From Massospora cicadina (Eukaryota; Entomophthoromycota; Entomophthoromycetes; Entomophthorales; Entomophthoraceae): a DNA stretch of 64,000 nucleotides. Both the position numbers and the translations under genes were made by a program. Below the pieces are notes generated by a model that saw nothing but the letters and a program-made list of their open reading frames with translations, did no database searches and was not told where the DNA came from. Location: assembly GCA_022478985.1 (NCBI GenBank), contig JAKSZP010014513.1, positions 174,948 through 238,947 of the forward strand, given 5' to 3'. Below, in pieces: positions 46,421-58,650 of the stretch (positions are counted from its first letter, which is position 1; every line of letters starts with the position of its first letter).

Positions 46421-47520
46421 CTTGCTTTCATGAAAGAATGCAAAGATCCAAAATGAGGGTCAGATCCAACTTAAATGAGTCGTGGCTTTTTTTCTGACAA
46501 AGCGGTAAGGCCCAATCCTCTTTGGTCCAATACCATTACATTGCTGCTTGATAAGGATGTTTTGAGCATCAAGCATCACATGATCCCCTTCCTTGTACGT
46601 AGGACCTACCCATATTTTTCCATCGGATTTCTTCTTATAAACTTGGATTACCGCCTCCAAATTTGTGGAAACCCCCTGGTGGACTTTCATGATAGTCTTA
46701 GCAAAGTCCGCCACCGTTTCAACTTTGGATCCCCATCTGTGCTCCATATTGAAGGTGGGGTTAAAACCATGGTTGGTGAAAAAAGGGGAACAGCTGATTG
46801 ATGCAAGTTTAGTATTATAGCTTAATTGGGCCATAGGGAGATAGGAAACCCAATCTGAATGATCCGTGGAGGTGTAGCACCGCAGATACTGTTCCAAGCA
46901 CTTATTCACTCATTCCATCTGCCCATCTGATTGGGGATGATATGCAGTGGAACGGCAGGGGCGAATCTGAAGAGTCTTATGCAACTCTTCCCAAAAGGCA
47001 GAGGTAAACTGGGGCCCCCATTTACTAATTATCTCTTGGGGGGACCCCATGAAGAGCAAACACGTGAGAGACTAATAGCCTAGCCATTTTTGCCGCGGTT
47101 ACTGTGATTCATCCGGAGATAAAGCGGGGGGACTTCATAAAAAGGTCTATCACTACCATGATGGTGTCGTAACCATCAGATGCAGGTAACTCCACAATAA
47201 AATCCAATGATAAAGAAGTCCAAAGCCCTTCATTCTTTTATGCTGGTATCAACAACCTTGCTAGTGGCTGGCAGTTCAGTTTCATTTGGTTGCAGACCAG
47301 CAGCTTTTCACAATAACAGGCCACCTGTGCGGTTAACCCTTTCCAATTGTAAGTGCAGCAAATTATCTCCAGAGTCTTTGCCGTTCCAGGATGATCAACG
47401 GTGATTCCATCACTATGGTCCCAGATGATTTCCAGGCAAAGTGGTCAGGTGGGAACCCATAGGCGCCCCTGAAACCACACCTTCCCATCCTTCATGTGGT
47501 CACTCTGGTAATGTCCTCCA
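46421..47520 (-). pseudogene. Element 6: integrase
   Basis: A good open frame at 46909-46460 (149 codons) carries the later core, CLEQYLRCYTSTDHSDWVSY, AQLSYNTKLASISCSPFF, and the C-terminal domain GDHVMLDAQNI and RIGPYRFVRKKA. The catalytic-core start lies at 47220-47000 with frame breaks ([14 protein letters not shown] at about 47200). The DNA-joining enzyme is non-functional as written. Confidence 0.85.
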
Positions 47521-47539
47521 GTTAAACCTCACTCTTGGC

Positions 47540-48200
47540 AAGGACCATAGTATATTCAGCCAACAAAAGCTGTGAAAGGACACTTTTCTGAGCATATTAT
47601 ATTCCTCCGCATTTTCCAGAGGAACAAGCGTTGGCCCATGGACTTAGAGAGAGGAAAGTTGAGCACCATATTACCTGGAGGAATCATCAAGTTGGTATTA
47701 TTCACCTCTACCTCCTTAGGATCGAAAGCTAGTGCTAGGATGTGGCTCAAAGCATCTGCCAAACCATTCTCCTTACCCTTAGTAAACTCATAAGAAAACA
47801 CAAATTAGGATAGGGTCTCATGCCAGCAGGTTTGCTGTGGGATCAAGACATGTGCGCGGTAGTTCAATAAGGCACAGTGATCTGTAAAAACGCATAATGG
47901 TTAGGAAAATATGCTTTTGCTGATGCCAAAGGGTAAGTGCCTCAACCACTGCCAATAACTCTTTGTCATAAACGGCGTAATTTAACTCAGGAAGGGACAA
48001 CTTTTCTGAAAAATTATCCCACTGGATGCTCTATTCCATCTTCACCTACTTTTATTAAGGCCGTTACTATGGCGAAATTAGAGGCATTAGTGGCCACAAT
48101 GAACTCTTTTATGGGGTCTACATAGAAAAGGATGAACGTGGACGATAGGGTGCACTTTGCCGCTTGTAAGGCATCCTGAAAAATGGAGGCCCACTAGAGC
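47540..48200 (-). pseudogene. Element 6: RNase H
   Basis: Fragments LPELNYAVYDKELLAVVEAL (48000-47935) and TKGKENGLADALSHI (about 47785-47735) are the central and C-terminal blocks. The glutamate of the ELLAVV block is present. Split by shifts. Confidence 0.8.
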
Positions 48201-48204
48201 GCTT

Positions 48205-48960
48205 TAGCTCCACTCAATTTATATAGGGGCGCCACCACCTCAGAAAGATTGGGCATAAATTTCTTAATGAACGTAAAGTCCCCAAGAAACTCCTCAATTC
48301 CTTGACTGAAATTGGGGTGGGCCACTCAAGAATCGCCTTTACCTTGCCTGGAGTTATCATATGGCCTTGATCAAACATGATGTTTCCCTGGAAGATGACC
48401 TGGGTCTTAAAGAACTCACGCTTACTGATTTTCAGCGTAAGGTTGGATGCCTTTAAACTCTCCACCACTTGCAGCAGGTGTATTGCATGGGACTCTTGAT
48501 TGGGAGAGGACACCATAATATTGTCCATTTAAGCCACTGCGCACACAAGCAGGCCACCCAAAGTCACATCATTGCACCGTTGAAAGATAGCTAGGGCGTT
48601 TTTAAGCCCAAAGGGCATAACCAGAAACTGGAAAATCCTTTCAAGTTATGTAACACAGCTAACCACTCCTTGCCCCAATTGATCCAGATCTGATTGAACG
48701 CGTTTAAGCAGTACAATTTGAAGAAGACTCTAACCTTCTCAACGTTGCGAGAAATCTGAGAATCCAACGGGATGGGATGCAAATCTGGTACTGGAACGTT
48801 GTTAAGATTCTTATAATCTACACACAGCTGTAAGGTACCATTGGCTTTAGCCATAAAGAGAAGTGGAGAGTATAATTGGGATGTACATTGAAATATCTCA
48901 CCTTTGGCTAACTAATCCTTGACCCACACATCTAACGCTGCTTCCTCCCATACTGTTAAG
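48205..48960 (-). pseudogene. Element 6: reverse transcriptase
   Basis: Frame 48854-48591 has NGTLQLCVDYKNLNNVPVPD and FFKLYCLNAFNQIWI. Frame 48528-48214 has the part after the catalytic box, up to SVKELRSFLGTLRSL. The box itself, at about 48530-48515, reads stop-M-D-N-I-M-V: the tyrosine codon is a stop and the second aspartate is asparagine. Confidence 0.85.
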
Positions 48961-49429
48961 GGTAAATGGGAGAAGATATGCGCACCATATCGATAGTGAG
49001 CTTGAACTCACAAGCAAACTTTTAAAATGCTGGTATTATCTGGCTAAAGCCGATTCAAAGAAAATTCCAGCCCCTACAAACAGGAAGTTAAAGGTACCGC
49101 CAAAGAGGGCTTCAGCAACGGAGCAAGGTTGAGTATATGGACTTTGGGCTAATGAGACAAATTTCCCTGAGAGTTAGCTCAGACAAGGGGACAACAGATT
49201 TGTGACCATTTTTAAAAGTTAAAGATAATGTATTATTTTTCAAGTTGGTTCTGACGTTAAACTATCGCCACTACTATACCAAAAAATGCGGTACAAGAGG
49301 TCTTTAATTGCTTGGGAGCGGTCAGAAAAATGATACTTGCTAAATGATAATCCACTAAACCCAGAAACTCTCAGCATGGGAATACCTTGGGAAGCCCCTA
49401 CCCTAACCATACCTCCTGGCAAGTAACTC

Positions 49430-49720
49430 AGCTCAAAATTAGTCAGCTAGGTCTAGGTCAATAAAATACTCAGAGGCTCCTTTATCCACAAAAAAAGTTG
49501 TGCTGATTTTCCCTAAAGGGGATGAAAGGGTAGAAGTCAACAAAAAAATATACAGAATGGTCTTTATTAATAGCAGAAAGTGCCAATACTTCATCATAAA
49601 AATCTTCTTCGGGCATAAGCATGACTCCAAGATAGGTGTTTAAATCATAAAATGGAGAGAGATAATTACCACTTTTGTTACTGTGTCCACATATCAACCA
49701 TATCTTCAGCCGTTTCATAA
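49430..49720 (-). pseudogene. Element 6: aspartic protease
   Basis: The frame at 49630-49439 ends FFVDKGASEYFIDLDLAD. D-S-G has become D-K-G. The flanking GAS-x-x-FID pattern is typical of chromovirus proteases. Confidence 0.78.
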
Positions 49721-52140
49721 AAACTTTTATCTATTGTAATTAGCAGAGTCACCCTGCTTTGCTAGGCAAAATAGAATTTCAGATATTTCAAATTACTTAA
49801 TTTAAATTTATAATATAAATTAAACTCTCAGTTGTAACAATATAATGAATACCATCAAAAAAATATAGGGGGTTTCACTTCTTGTATATAAAAACTTTTT
49901 ATTTTACTATAATTTTTTTTGTAAATTTCATAAACCTTTGCAAGCATGCACACAACAACTAGCTAAAGTTTCATCACAATTTGATGAATAATATAGGAAT
50001 GCATATGTGTTAAACTTTACAAAGTAATAAAGAAACAAACATACATATAATTATTTTTATATATTGTCAGATAATTACAAGACTGATATTATACTAAGAG
50101 TTTTTTTGTTTAAATATAAATAACATCAGCCAAAAGACCCTGGTCAATTCCTGGTGGAACCCCGTAAATTGGGGTAATATTATTTCATCCAATCCTTAGC
50201 CAAATTTCCCTATAGCTAGTAGAAGAATTACGCTGAACCTGTGGAAAAATCAGGGGAGTTGTTCCAAGGGCCCTATATGTCCCCTCATTAACTTAGTCCA
50301 AACACCTACCCCATGACCACCCCCTTTTATAGCCTTAGAGAGGGTTTCATCAGATGAAAATATTTTCACACCCAATGATTGGGTGAGTAATATTAGATCT
50401 TGCCTCATAGATTTATCCTAACTGCTATTAACCCTCCATCAGTCATTTATCAAAGTGAGATGAGACTTGAGAGATATGATAGGACAAAATATAATATTTC
50501 CTAATATGGCTATTCCTAGCCTAATCTGAAATTAGTGCCCTATCTCACTTCAAGGCTTGATAAGTTTAAATACTAAGCATCAATATCTTAAGAGTTTTCT
50601 TCTTGACCCCTAGACTATTACTAATAAAATCTATAAAATCAATTTTTATTTTTAAATTAAAATATTATTATTATATTACAAGTTGCCAATAACCCCTAAA
50701 TATCTATCCCACTTTAGAGAATCAACTTCTCCTGCAAATAATTGTTAGAATTAAGGTGCAAAACGCACCAGCAAGCATAAACACAGAATAGAATCCAATA
50801 TATATATAGAATAACTCCTTACCACTGCCTGTGTTCTGCATATCATGGTGTGAGTCAAGCGGGGTTCTCAGGAGTATTTGGTATAATGAGATAGTGTCTT
50901 CATCGGACCATAAGATCTAATAAATAGCTCGTTTTTTATTTTATTTGTGTTATAAAACGCGTTTTCAGGCTTCAACAAAACCCAAACAAGCTCCAATGGC
51001 CAGGTTTGCTTTGTATCCAGGGCCATCACCACTAATCAATTTTTTGATGCTTCTGGACTGCACCATTGAAACATGATACAAAGAAAATTGTTTAATAATT
51101 CATTTTTGTTAAATTTGAGTCTAGACTCTCACAGACCTGCAATTTATGCTAAAGTGGGGAAGGAATCTGTGGGGAGCTCTGCCCCACCTAATGGAAAAAC
51201 ACTAGTTGCAGTTGGTGCAAGAATAGGGGCTACTGCAGGTGACATCATAATGGCATAATCATCTGAGACATTTAATTTAAATCTGGTCTAGACCCCTGTT
51301 TGACTTCAACTTTGGTGGAACACAAAGTTTTAGAATGATAAGATTCCTCCTTTTTGAGAGGCGGCATGAGTTTTTGGCGCTATACCTTTACAAAGGCTGC
51401 ACAAGGTGAAACAATTGTAGCCAAATTACCAGTCCCCTTCCAGGTTGGGGCGGGGAAACTGCCTCAAAGAGCTTCAACAAATGGTCAAAGTTGGGAGGGG
51501 GCGACTGCCAAATTGGGAAGCTTCTTGCAGTGTGGTACAAGGTGGAATAGAGAAATGAAGTTTAAATGATGTTGGACAACAGTAGGGCCTGTGCTCTTTC
51601 ACAAAACTTAATTAAATATAATTTATTTATGCCGCCCGCTAGATTTAGACAAAAGAACTCATAGAAGGTGTGTATAGATGAACGTCTGGACAACGTTGCT
51701 CAAGTACATGCTCAAAACTCTCAATGGTTTTTCACAAAAGCAGCTGTGCAAGGAACACTGCAAAATACATTTGGCAGCCTCTGGAGACAGCTGATTTAGT
51801 AAATACACTCTATGCGAGGGTGGAGAAGAACCAGACAATTTATTATTATCAAAAGAAAGTTTTAGCAAAATAGAAGCAAAGCCTGTTGAATTTTGGAGTA
51901 TAGCTTGGAGGAAAGTTGAGGGATTGAAACAACAGACTCCAAAAAAGTATGAGTCCACCAAGTATGAGCAGGATGAGTGGGCACTTCCTAGTTGGTAGTT
52001 GCAAGAATAACACTGAGACGCACCAAAACAAAACCAATGGGAAAACTGTGGTGATCACCATAGTGGCTGTGACAAATGGCCAGCGCACCCAATTTACACA
52101 TAACAAAAGCCCCACACAGATAATTCTCATTCACATAAAA
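49721..52140 (-). other. Element 6: leader/gag region, mostly unrecognisable
   Basis: AT-rich, with few open frames. Near the 5' LTR, a minus-strand frame (52130-51849, 93 codons) is very hydrophobic and contains VNWVRWPFVTAT. A homologous stretch, VNWVQWPFITYS, exists in the plus-strand leader at 61030-61080. Whether this is translated is unknown. No capsid or zinc-knuckle motif was found. Confidence 0.45.
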
Positions 52141-52159
52141 TAAAAGGTTGGTTGACTAA

Positions 52160-53052
52160 TGTCAAGAGAGTGTCTGTAAATCTCTTGTTCTCAGCGAGGT
52201 GGTTTGGGATGAACAGCCACACCGCCAGGGAACTAGCCATTAGAAAGATCATAAATAGAGCACTACGGAGAGTGCCAGAGCAGAAGGGACCTACGGCGAG
52301 GGTGAACAATGCAATATATAATAGTAAAAACAAAGAACCAACAAAACCTGTTTGTAACCCAAAGGGGAATCCATAATCAGGTGGGAATTGGTGCTAGGTT
52401 CTTGGGTGCCTCAACCTGGAGAGGACCAGGGCAGCCCAAAGGTGAACCAGATAATGCATCTAAATTGGATCAAATGAAGTGTCAACATTGTTGGAGACCT
52501 CCTTAAAGAGGTCCACATACAGGTTTGCCCATGGAGCAATATTCAAATTAATGTAAAATGATAGGTTATTGTTATTAGGAATTAGACCAACGAGAAAAGT
52601 TGGTCTCAGGGAAACTTATTTAATGTAATGGGGGCAAGTTATCATTTGGGGGAAGTGGTGCTAAGACTAAGTGCAACAATAGGCGCATGCTATCATCAGC
52701 CTCCGTCCTGTAACTCGAAATTGACCAAACTTAAGTTATGGATTGTAATCGAATTTGACCCAATTTGGTAGTATTAAAATTGGAACAGGTTTTTAACACC
52801 TGTTCCTCAAGCAACAGTAACAAACCATTGTGATTCAGAACTTAGCTGGTGCATTTTAACACCTTGGTTGTAATGCCAGGCCGAGCATCATGCACATTCC
52901 TAGAACCAACATGGGCATATTTTGCTTGCACTCAGAGTTGATCCAGTGTATACTTAAGTTAGGAAGGCCTTCCAGCTTCACCTTTTTGGCCTCCTGACGT
53001 GCAGCTTTGTCCTTACAGTTGGTTCCCTCAACTATGTCATGGAGCCATGACA
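52160..53052 (-). repeat. 5' LTR of element 6
   Basis: Partner of 45185-46074. Begins TGTCAAGAG, ends CCATGACA. Confidence 0.9.
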
Positions 53053-53394
53053 GGTAGATTCTGGGATGGTTTTTACTAAAGAGTGCAAGAATACCTTTCT
53101 TGACAGATAAGTCCACACCGCTACTATCAATGCACTTGGAGATTAACTCAATGGTCTAAGATGCTCTTTGATAGTCTCAATGACCTTAATTTCTGAAAAA
53201 CTATTTGGCAGTACACATTAGAAATTATACCATTATTAGTAGAATCACCATCCACTCTTAGTTAGGGCTTCACACCTCAAGAGGCAAAATCTTCTTGTTA
53301 AAAATTTTATTAATAGCAAATATCTTCATTGTATAAAAAAGCTTAGAGTTTCAAGCCGATATACATTTTTAAATTTTTTAAATTTATTGCGAGG
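53053..53394. other. Spacer between element 6 and the LINE
   Basis: AT-rich, no gene. It carries the right TSD copy of element 6 (GGTAG, 53053-53057) and, at its right end, the T/A-rich target region of the LINE. Confidence 0.6.
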
Positions 53395-53479
53395 AAGGCT
53401 GACCATGGGACGGACTTTCTGACTATGACTCAGGACAGATAAACTTAGTACCGGGGGAGGCATCCCAGAGAAGCGATGC

Positions 53480-54360
53480 TATCTCTTGTTGCCAGCGGGA
53501 ACGCCACTTATGGGGAGGGGGAGGGAACGTGTGAATGGGCCGTAGCCACTATTGCGCACGTGTGGAGGAAGGGGTCTGATTTGATGAACCAGACTGGGAA
53601 CCAGGAGGAGACCAGCTGTCGGCGACGTGGTGGGAGATATCCAAACATCCACGCTTGAAAGTGATCCACCAAATGAGACCGGAATCTGTGGACAGCTTCA
53701 GGGAGGGTGGGGATGGATCCGGCGATGGCATCCAAGACAATCGTGTGGATAGTCCACATGGCGATTGCAACCACCAGAGCACGGAGGGAGGGTGGAAGGG
53801 AGGAGGCCATTGATAGAGCAAACATATCTCTTGACAGACTGAAGGGATGCGTTTGATCCTGGCCCAGCAGACGTTGAACTTCGCGCCATATCACTTTAGA
53901 GGTGGGGCACTTCTCCAGGCGGTGGAACAGCGTTACATACTAGCCGCACACAACACAGGATGAGTGTAAAGCGTTAGAGCGCTCAGCTGTACGATACACC
54001 CACCTCAGGCAGCGACACACATGGGAGCGGACTTGAGGCTGCACCAGAGGGTGATGTACATATTTCCAGATTGTTTTTTGGGTCTCAATGGAATAAGGGA
54101 TGTCCATCATGTCCAGGTATCCACCCTGGATAGGACATGGGGCCAAATGGGGATCACGCCATCATGGATGGGTAGCCCCTGTACCTCTTGTGTGAACAGG
54201 GAGAGGGGCGGCCTCTTTGGGTTGTATGTCCACTAATACAAATTCTCCACTCTGCGCTCCGCATGGAGAGTAGGATTCGTTTGTAGTGGGTTTTTGTCCC
54301 GTTAGGACCTGTAGCCGATGAGTGTGAAGCCAGGTATTTCATCAGGAAGTGGGGGTTCAA
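53480..54360 (-). pseudogene. LINE ORF2, C-terminal zinc-binding part
   Basis: Around 53970-53880 the minus strand gives CVVCG, then TLFHRLEKCPTSKVIWREV, a C-x2-C...H...C pattern typical of the RT-associated zinc-finger module at the end of many LINE ORF2 proteins. An open frame follows (53894-53508, 128 codons). There is a stop after CVVCG and another break near 54150. Confidence 0.75.
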
Positions 54361-55660
54361 TGGATTATTGAGGCCCAAGGCTCAGGAGAGGTTAGAGCGG
54401 GCTGCGCGGGACAGTGTTGGGATGGGAGTGTAGGAGCGGTGATGGCTTCGGTCCAGGTGCCCAGGATCTTGGCAGCATGGGCTTTGAAGTTAAGCAGGCC
54501 CATGCCACCATGATGATGAGGGCCAAACATGACCTCTAGCCACACTGGTGGAGGGTGGCCTGACCAAAGCCATCCTTGCAGTAAGGCATACAAGGATTTG
54601 AAGAAGCTTGGGGAGAAGGGGATGGCATGGGATCTGAACCAGACTTTGGATAGGAGCATAGAGTTGGCTAAAACAACCCTGCCAGTAAGGGAAGTAGGGT
54701 GGGCTCTGAGAGAAGCGATTCGCTTCGTCACGTTGTCCAGAATATGGCACTCCATTACTGCTGACGCATATCCGCCTGCCTCCATCCACACGCCCAGATG
54801 GCGCACTGGTCCTATGGTAGGGCTTGGCACGAAGGGGAGCACCAGTGGAGCGGTGTGTGTTGAGTTAGTAAGGCGTGGATGTGGGCGAGCAGATGGGCCG
54901 GGTTGGGAACTAATTGCTGGAGCCCAGAAGTTCTGAAACTGACCAAGGAGGATGATTTCAGTTTTGGAGGCGTTCAGTGCCGCGTTGCTTACCCGGGAAT
55001 ATTCCTGGATGAGAGCTTTAAGCGCGCGTGCATCTTGATTATTAGACACCCCCACCACACAATCATCTGCAAACGCCAATATCTTGACTGGGGCTAGGCC
55101 TGGCACGTGGACCCCAGTGAGATGGGCATTCACATTTTGCAGTAGTGGGTCAAGGCTGAAGTTATATAAGAGTGGGCTGAGGGGGTCCCCTTGTCGCAAG
55201 CCCCTTTGAGGTGGACACTTCCATTAGGAAGCCAGGGCCACATACTGCCATTGTTGCAGATTCCGTGAGCAGCATCACCCAGTTGATGAAGCGAGGAGGT
55301 AGGCGGAATTAATGGAGGCAGGCCCATAGGTATTCCCAGTTTACTCTATCTTAGACCTTTTGTTGGTCCAAGAATACAAGTGCCCCAGAGGCTGTGGACT
55401 GACATACGTTAGCCACAGAGTGCACGTTATCCCAAATCGACCTTCTGGGGATGAAACCGATTTGTTCTGGGGAGATGGTGGCAGATACTACAGTCCCTAA
55501 TCGGTTAGCCATAATTTTTGTTAAAAATTTGGTGTATGTGTTTGTTAGAGAAATGGGACGCCAGTTGCCTAGGTCAAGCTTATCCCCTTTCTTGAAGAGT
55601 GTGACAGTAAAGGCCTCATGTCCTCCTGGTAGGAGGCGTGTTTCCAACAGGCTTTGGTTA
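54357..55660 (-). pseudogene. LINE ORF2, reverse transcriptase
   Basis: Two good frames remain. One at 55647-55351 has GNWRPISLTNTYTKFLTKI, ISPEQIGFIPRRSIWDNV and FLDQQKV, the fingers and palm start. The other at 55199-54357 (280 codons) has RQGDPLSPLLYN and the catalytic box ILAFADDCVVGV with both aspartates intact, followed by thumb/connection sequence including LGVWMEAGGYASAV and GLLNFKAHAAKILGTW. A stop right after FLDQQKV and a shift near 55200 separate them. This enzyme would copy the LINE RNA, and by inference that of the tail-sharing SINE, at a nicked target. Confidence 0.92.
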
Positions 55661-57130
55661 AGTGAGGCAAGCAGAAGTGGGGATATATATTCATAATATT
55701 ATTTTGTAGAACTCATATGGAATGCCATCTGGGCCTGGGCATTTTTGGTTTGGCGCACTGCGAATGGCTGTCCATAATTCGTTCAGAGTAATTAAATTCA
55801 TTATTTCCAGGTATCAGAAAATGGTGCGGATATGAGCTCAGTTGAGAAATTCTGCCACTTTGGCTGGCTGAATTGGTTCAGCTCAGTATAACTTGGAGTA
55901 ATATTTTTGCATTTTGATTGCCACTTCAGCCAGTGTATCCGCAATAGAATTATCCAATCTTCGCATCTGTGTGTAGGCCACGCTCTGGCATGGTGCAAAA
56001 TTTTTTTAAAGAAATATGCGGTGCACTTGTCACCTTTTGTGATGCATGTGGCCCTGTATTGAACACAAACCCGATGTTTGTGTTGCCTTTTGAGTGCATT
56101 GAGGTGGGCGGCTACCTCCATCCACTTCCAGCCCCATGCAGGGCTGTATCCTGTAGCTGGAATGTTGGACTCAAAGTGTGCCAATTCTGCCAGAGTGCAT
56201 GAGATAATTGCTGATGTGGCTCATGAGCGTCTGGAGGAGAGATGGCGAGAGTGATGGATGGTGTCCTCTTTGAAAGTTGCCCATGTGGAAATGGGGTCCG
56301 CGCAAAATGGTGCAACAAACTTTTTTGCCAAAGTTGCCTCTTCCACACACATGGAAAATCCTGGCGACGTGAGCTCAGGGGGGTGGATTTTGCACCAATG
56401 TGGGGCCTTAGCAACTGTGACAGGTAGGTGGTAGGTTATAAAGACCAGTTGGTGGTCAGAGAATTCTATTTTCTTTGTTTTGAAGTGGGAGATGTGGGGT
56501 TATAATTTTGCCGGTTTTAGAATAAGGTCAATGCGGGTCATGGACCTTAATTGGCCATTGTGGACGTGGGGATGCATCATGTTTTCGAGCAGCGGGGCAT
56601 GTTGTGGCAGTGCATCCATTAACCCAAGGGTGGCTTTAGAACGCGTAGTTCTACATGACCCTGTGGGGTGTGGGGTGAGGGAGGCCACCGGTCTAATGGT
56701 GAGGTTAGCCAACAGTTCATGTCGCCGACTAGGAAAGAATCAGGGGGTAGTGGGAGGGATTTAACCAACGAGAAAAATTCCTGACACTTGTGTGCACCAA
56801 TTGGGGCATAGATATTGATGATTGTGTGTACTAAGTCAGCCCATGAGAAGGTGACGACGAGCACTCAACCATTTAGGAATGTTTCTGAGATAGGAACCTG
56901 AAAAAATTATTTTTCCAAATATACACTCCACAGTGCTTCGACCAAAAGGATAGGGATGGGAGGAGCATTGTTTTCCAAGTTTCCTCAGAACCTCATGGAC
57001 AGTGGGACTCCTGGATGACCAGGATATCCACGGGTAAATTGTGTTGTAAAAAACTCAGTTTTCTAGCCCAGGATGGGGAGGCCTTGAGTCCAGCGATATT
57101 TAACGTCCCTAAAGTGAAGGTTTCCCCCAT
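55661..57130 (-). pseudogene. LINE ORF2, N-terminal endonuclease
   Basis: An ATG at 57130 begins MGETFTLGTLNIAGLKAS, the expected start of an apurinic-type endonuclease with the NIAGL block, and DILVIQESHC follows (about 57035-57000) with the catalytic glutamate in QES. A stop follows HCP. Later, INIYAP and SFLVGDMNCWL (56864-56619) give the next catalytic blocks (GD-x-N). Between 56600 and 55700 lies the linker before RT (frames 56414-56112 and 56184-55801). This nuclease would nick the target DNA. Confidence 0.88.
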
Positions 57131-57479
57131 CGCACCTTAGGTGCGAGGGGGTGGGCCCCTGGGCCCACCAGCCTCTTCGAGGTCCCCACAGGCTTTTACA
57201 GCAGCGCGGGTGTTAGCAGCAATGCTATCGGAGTTTTTGTTGATTTTTGCAGAAAGAGTCACGTTGGCTTTGGCCTTCACTTTTTGTTTTCCCAACATCA
57301 GATGAATTTTTTGTGGTGCGGATGAGTTTGGTGCACCGTTGAGTGGGTCAAAAAAAATTTTCAGTTGGGATAGGTCCCAAGTCAGTCTTGACCGGGTCTT
57401 AGGTGCAACGATTGCGTGAGATTGAGTCTCCTACTGGATCCTCAGATTGAATGGCCCGCTCGGCGTGGGCTTCCCAATC

Positions 57480-58550
57480 TGATTGGATGATGGATTCCTG
57501 AGTTGCTTTCACCACAAAGGTTTCCATGTCCTCCTGGCGTTGTGAGTGTGGGATGTGGTGGTGGCCTTGGCCACTTCCTTGGCCGTGGCCCTATGGGCCT
57601 GCTTGGCCTTCTTCTGCTCCTTTGGGGAGATGGGCTTTACCAATAGGTAGCAGCCTTGTGCTCCCCATGGGAAAGCCTCCTTGGTGCTTGCGGTTGGTTT
57701 GTAGTGCGCCTCTACATTGGCCATAGCCGCTGAGGGGTGCTCTTGGAATGTGACGCCCTCCTTGATGGGGCATGCGTGTGCCTTATGGCCAAATGCATCA
57801 CTGTGGGTGCAAATGGGGGGCGCGCTGTCCACGGTTACCCAGAATGGGTGTGTGGTATGCCCTGCGATATCAATAAAAGTGGAGTGCGGGATCTGGGTTA
57901 GGTCCTTTGTGATCTCCTAAGTTGGGGTCAGAACTGCAATGGCTTTACTGGTGCACAAGTGTGGCTTCAGCGTGAAGCGTTGCATTTTGAAAGATTGTAT
58001 TTTGCCATATATGGCGAGACCATCTTTCAGGTGTTGTTTCAAAATGTCACATTTTACCATAATAGGCAAAAAGTCAAATGTGAGGAAAATTTGGTCTGAT
58101 TTTGTCCATCTGATGCATTTGGTTTCGATGACCCGTTGCCCTTCAGGGAGGCCAACCACTATGCACACCACTGCAGCCTCGTCTGCTGCATTTTTGCTTT
58201 TGAAACCTAGGTCCAGCCAACCGCGCAACATGGAGTGAGGTGCAACGTACACCACGGTTGGGAAAATTTTGTGTACATCTTCACAAAATTTTTCCCATAA
58301 GGCCATTTTTTGGATGTCTAGATACACACGGACTCCAAATTCCACTGATGATAGTGGCTGGGAGTGTGGCGTGTTGATGTACTGGTTGCATCATGCTTGC
58401 CACATGAGTATCTCCAGGGAAATTGTGACCACCAGTTTTTTGAGATTTTTGTCTATTCCGCCAGATTCTCCGGGGCATTTTCAAACGTTGGAGGCCGCGA
58501 GCCTTCCGCCTGCTCCTCTTACTTTGCTTGCCCAACTGCTCCCTGACATG
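57480..58550 (-). pseudogene. LINE ORF1 (RNA-binding Gag-like protein)
   Basis: An ATG at 58550 opens a short piece (MSGSSWASKVRGAGG), with a stop soon after. A longer frame at 58345-57917 (142 codons) holds GWLDLGFKSKNAADEAAVV and KQHLKDGLAIYGK. A third piece (57832-57509) has CTHSDAFGHKAHAC, a zinc knuckle whose second cysteine is serine. The C-terminus is rich in Lys/Ala. The first two conserved segments match the ORF1-only copies A-C. The protein would coat the element RNA. Confidence 0.82.
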
Positions 58551-58650
58551 GTCGCAGACTAATCTCCTCTGTGAGATTATCAAACTAGATTTAGTTGAAA
58601 ATTGAATAGATTGCAAAAGTGTTTGCAACGAGAAAGAAAAGTCCTTAAAA

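Larger units (their letters stand above)
45185..53052 (-). mobile_element. Ty3/gypsy element 6 (chromovirus), complete, 7.9 kb
   Basis: LTRs of 890 and 893 bp (45185-46074 and 52160-53052), with ends of the form TGTCA...TGACA, enclose 6.1 kb. Outside flanks are GGTAT (45180-45184) and GGTAG (53053-53057), a TSD with one change. On the minus strand the order is leader, protease, RT, RNase H, integrase, chromodomain, then a purine tract GAGAGGGTAA at the 3' LTR. All domains have stops or shifts. Confidence 0.9.
53395..58650 (-). mobile_element. LINE (non-LTR retrotransposon), nearly complete, 5.3 kb
   Basis: Two reading frames occupy the minus strand: ORF1 (58550-57480) with a damaged zinc knuckle, and ORF2 (57130-53480) with an apurinic-type endonuclease, RT and a C-terminal zinc-finger motif. 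The 5' end (GGACTTTTCTTTCTCGTTGC near 58650) resembles those of the ORF1-only elements. The 3' tail is GTCCGTCCCATGGTCAGCCT, then TCCTCGCAATAAAT. A TSD like AATTTTAA is possible but not certain. The domain order fits an L1-type LINE; I did not settle the clade. Confidence 0.9.

Noticed and set aside
53549..54936. Plus-strand and alternative-frame open readings over the LINE (for example 54529-54936)
   Set aside because: They lie opposite a clearly conserved RT reading with catalytic motifs. The GC-rich composition of the LINE leaves the other frames open by chance.
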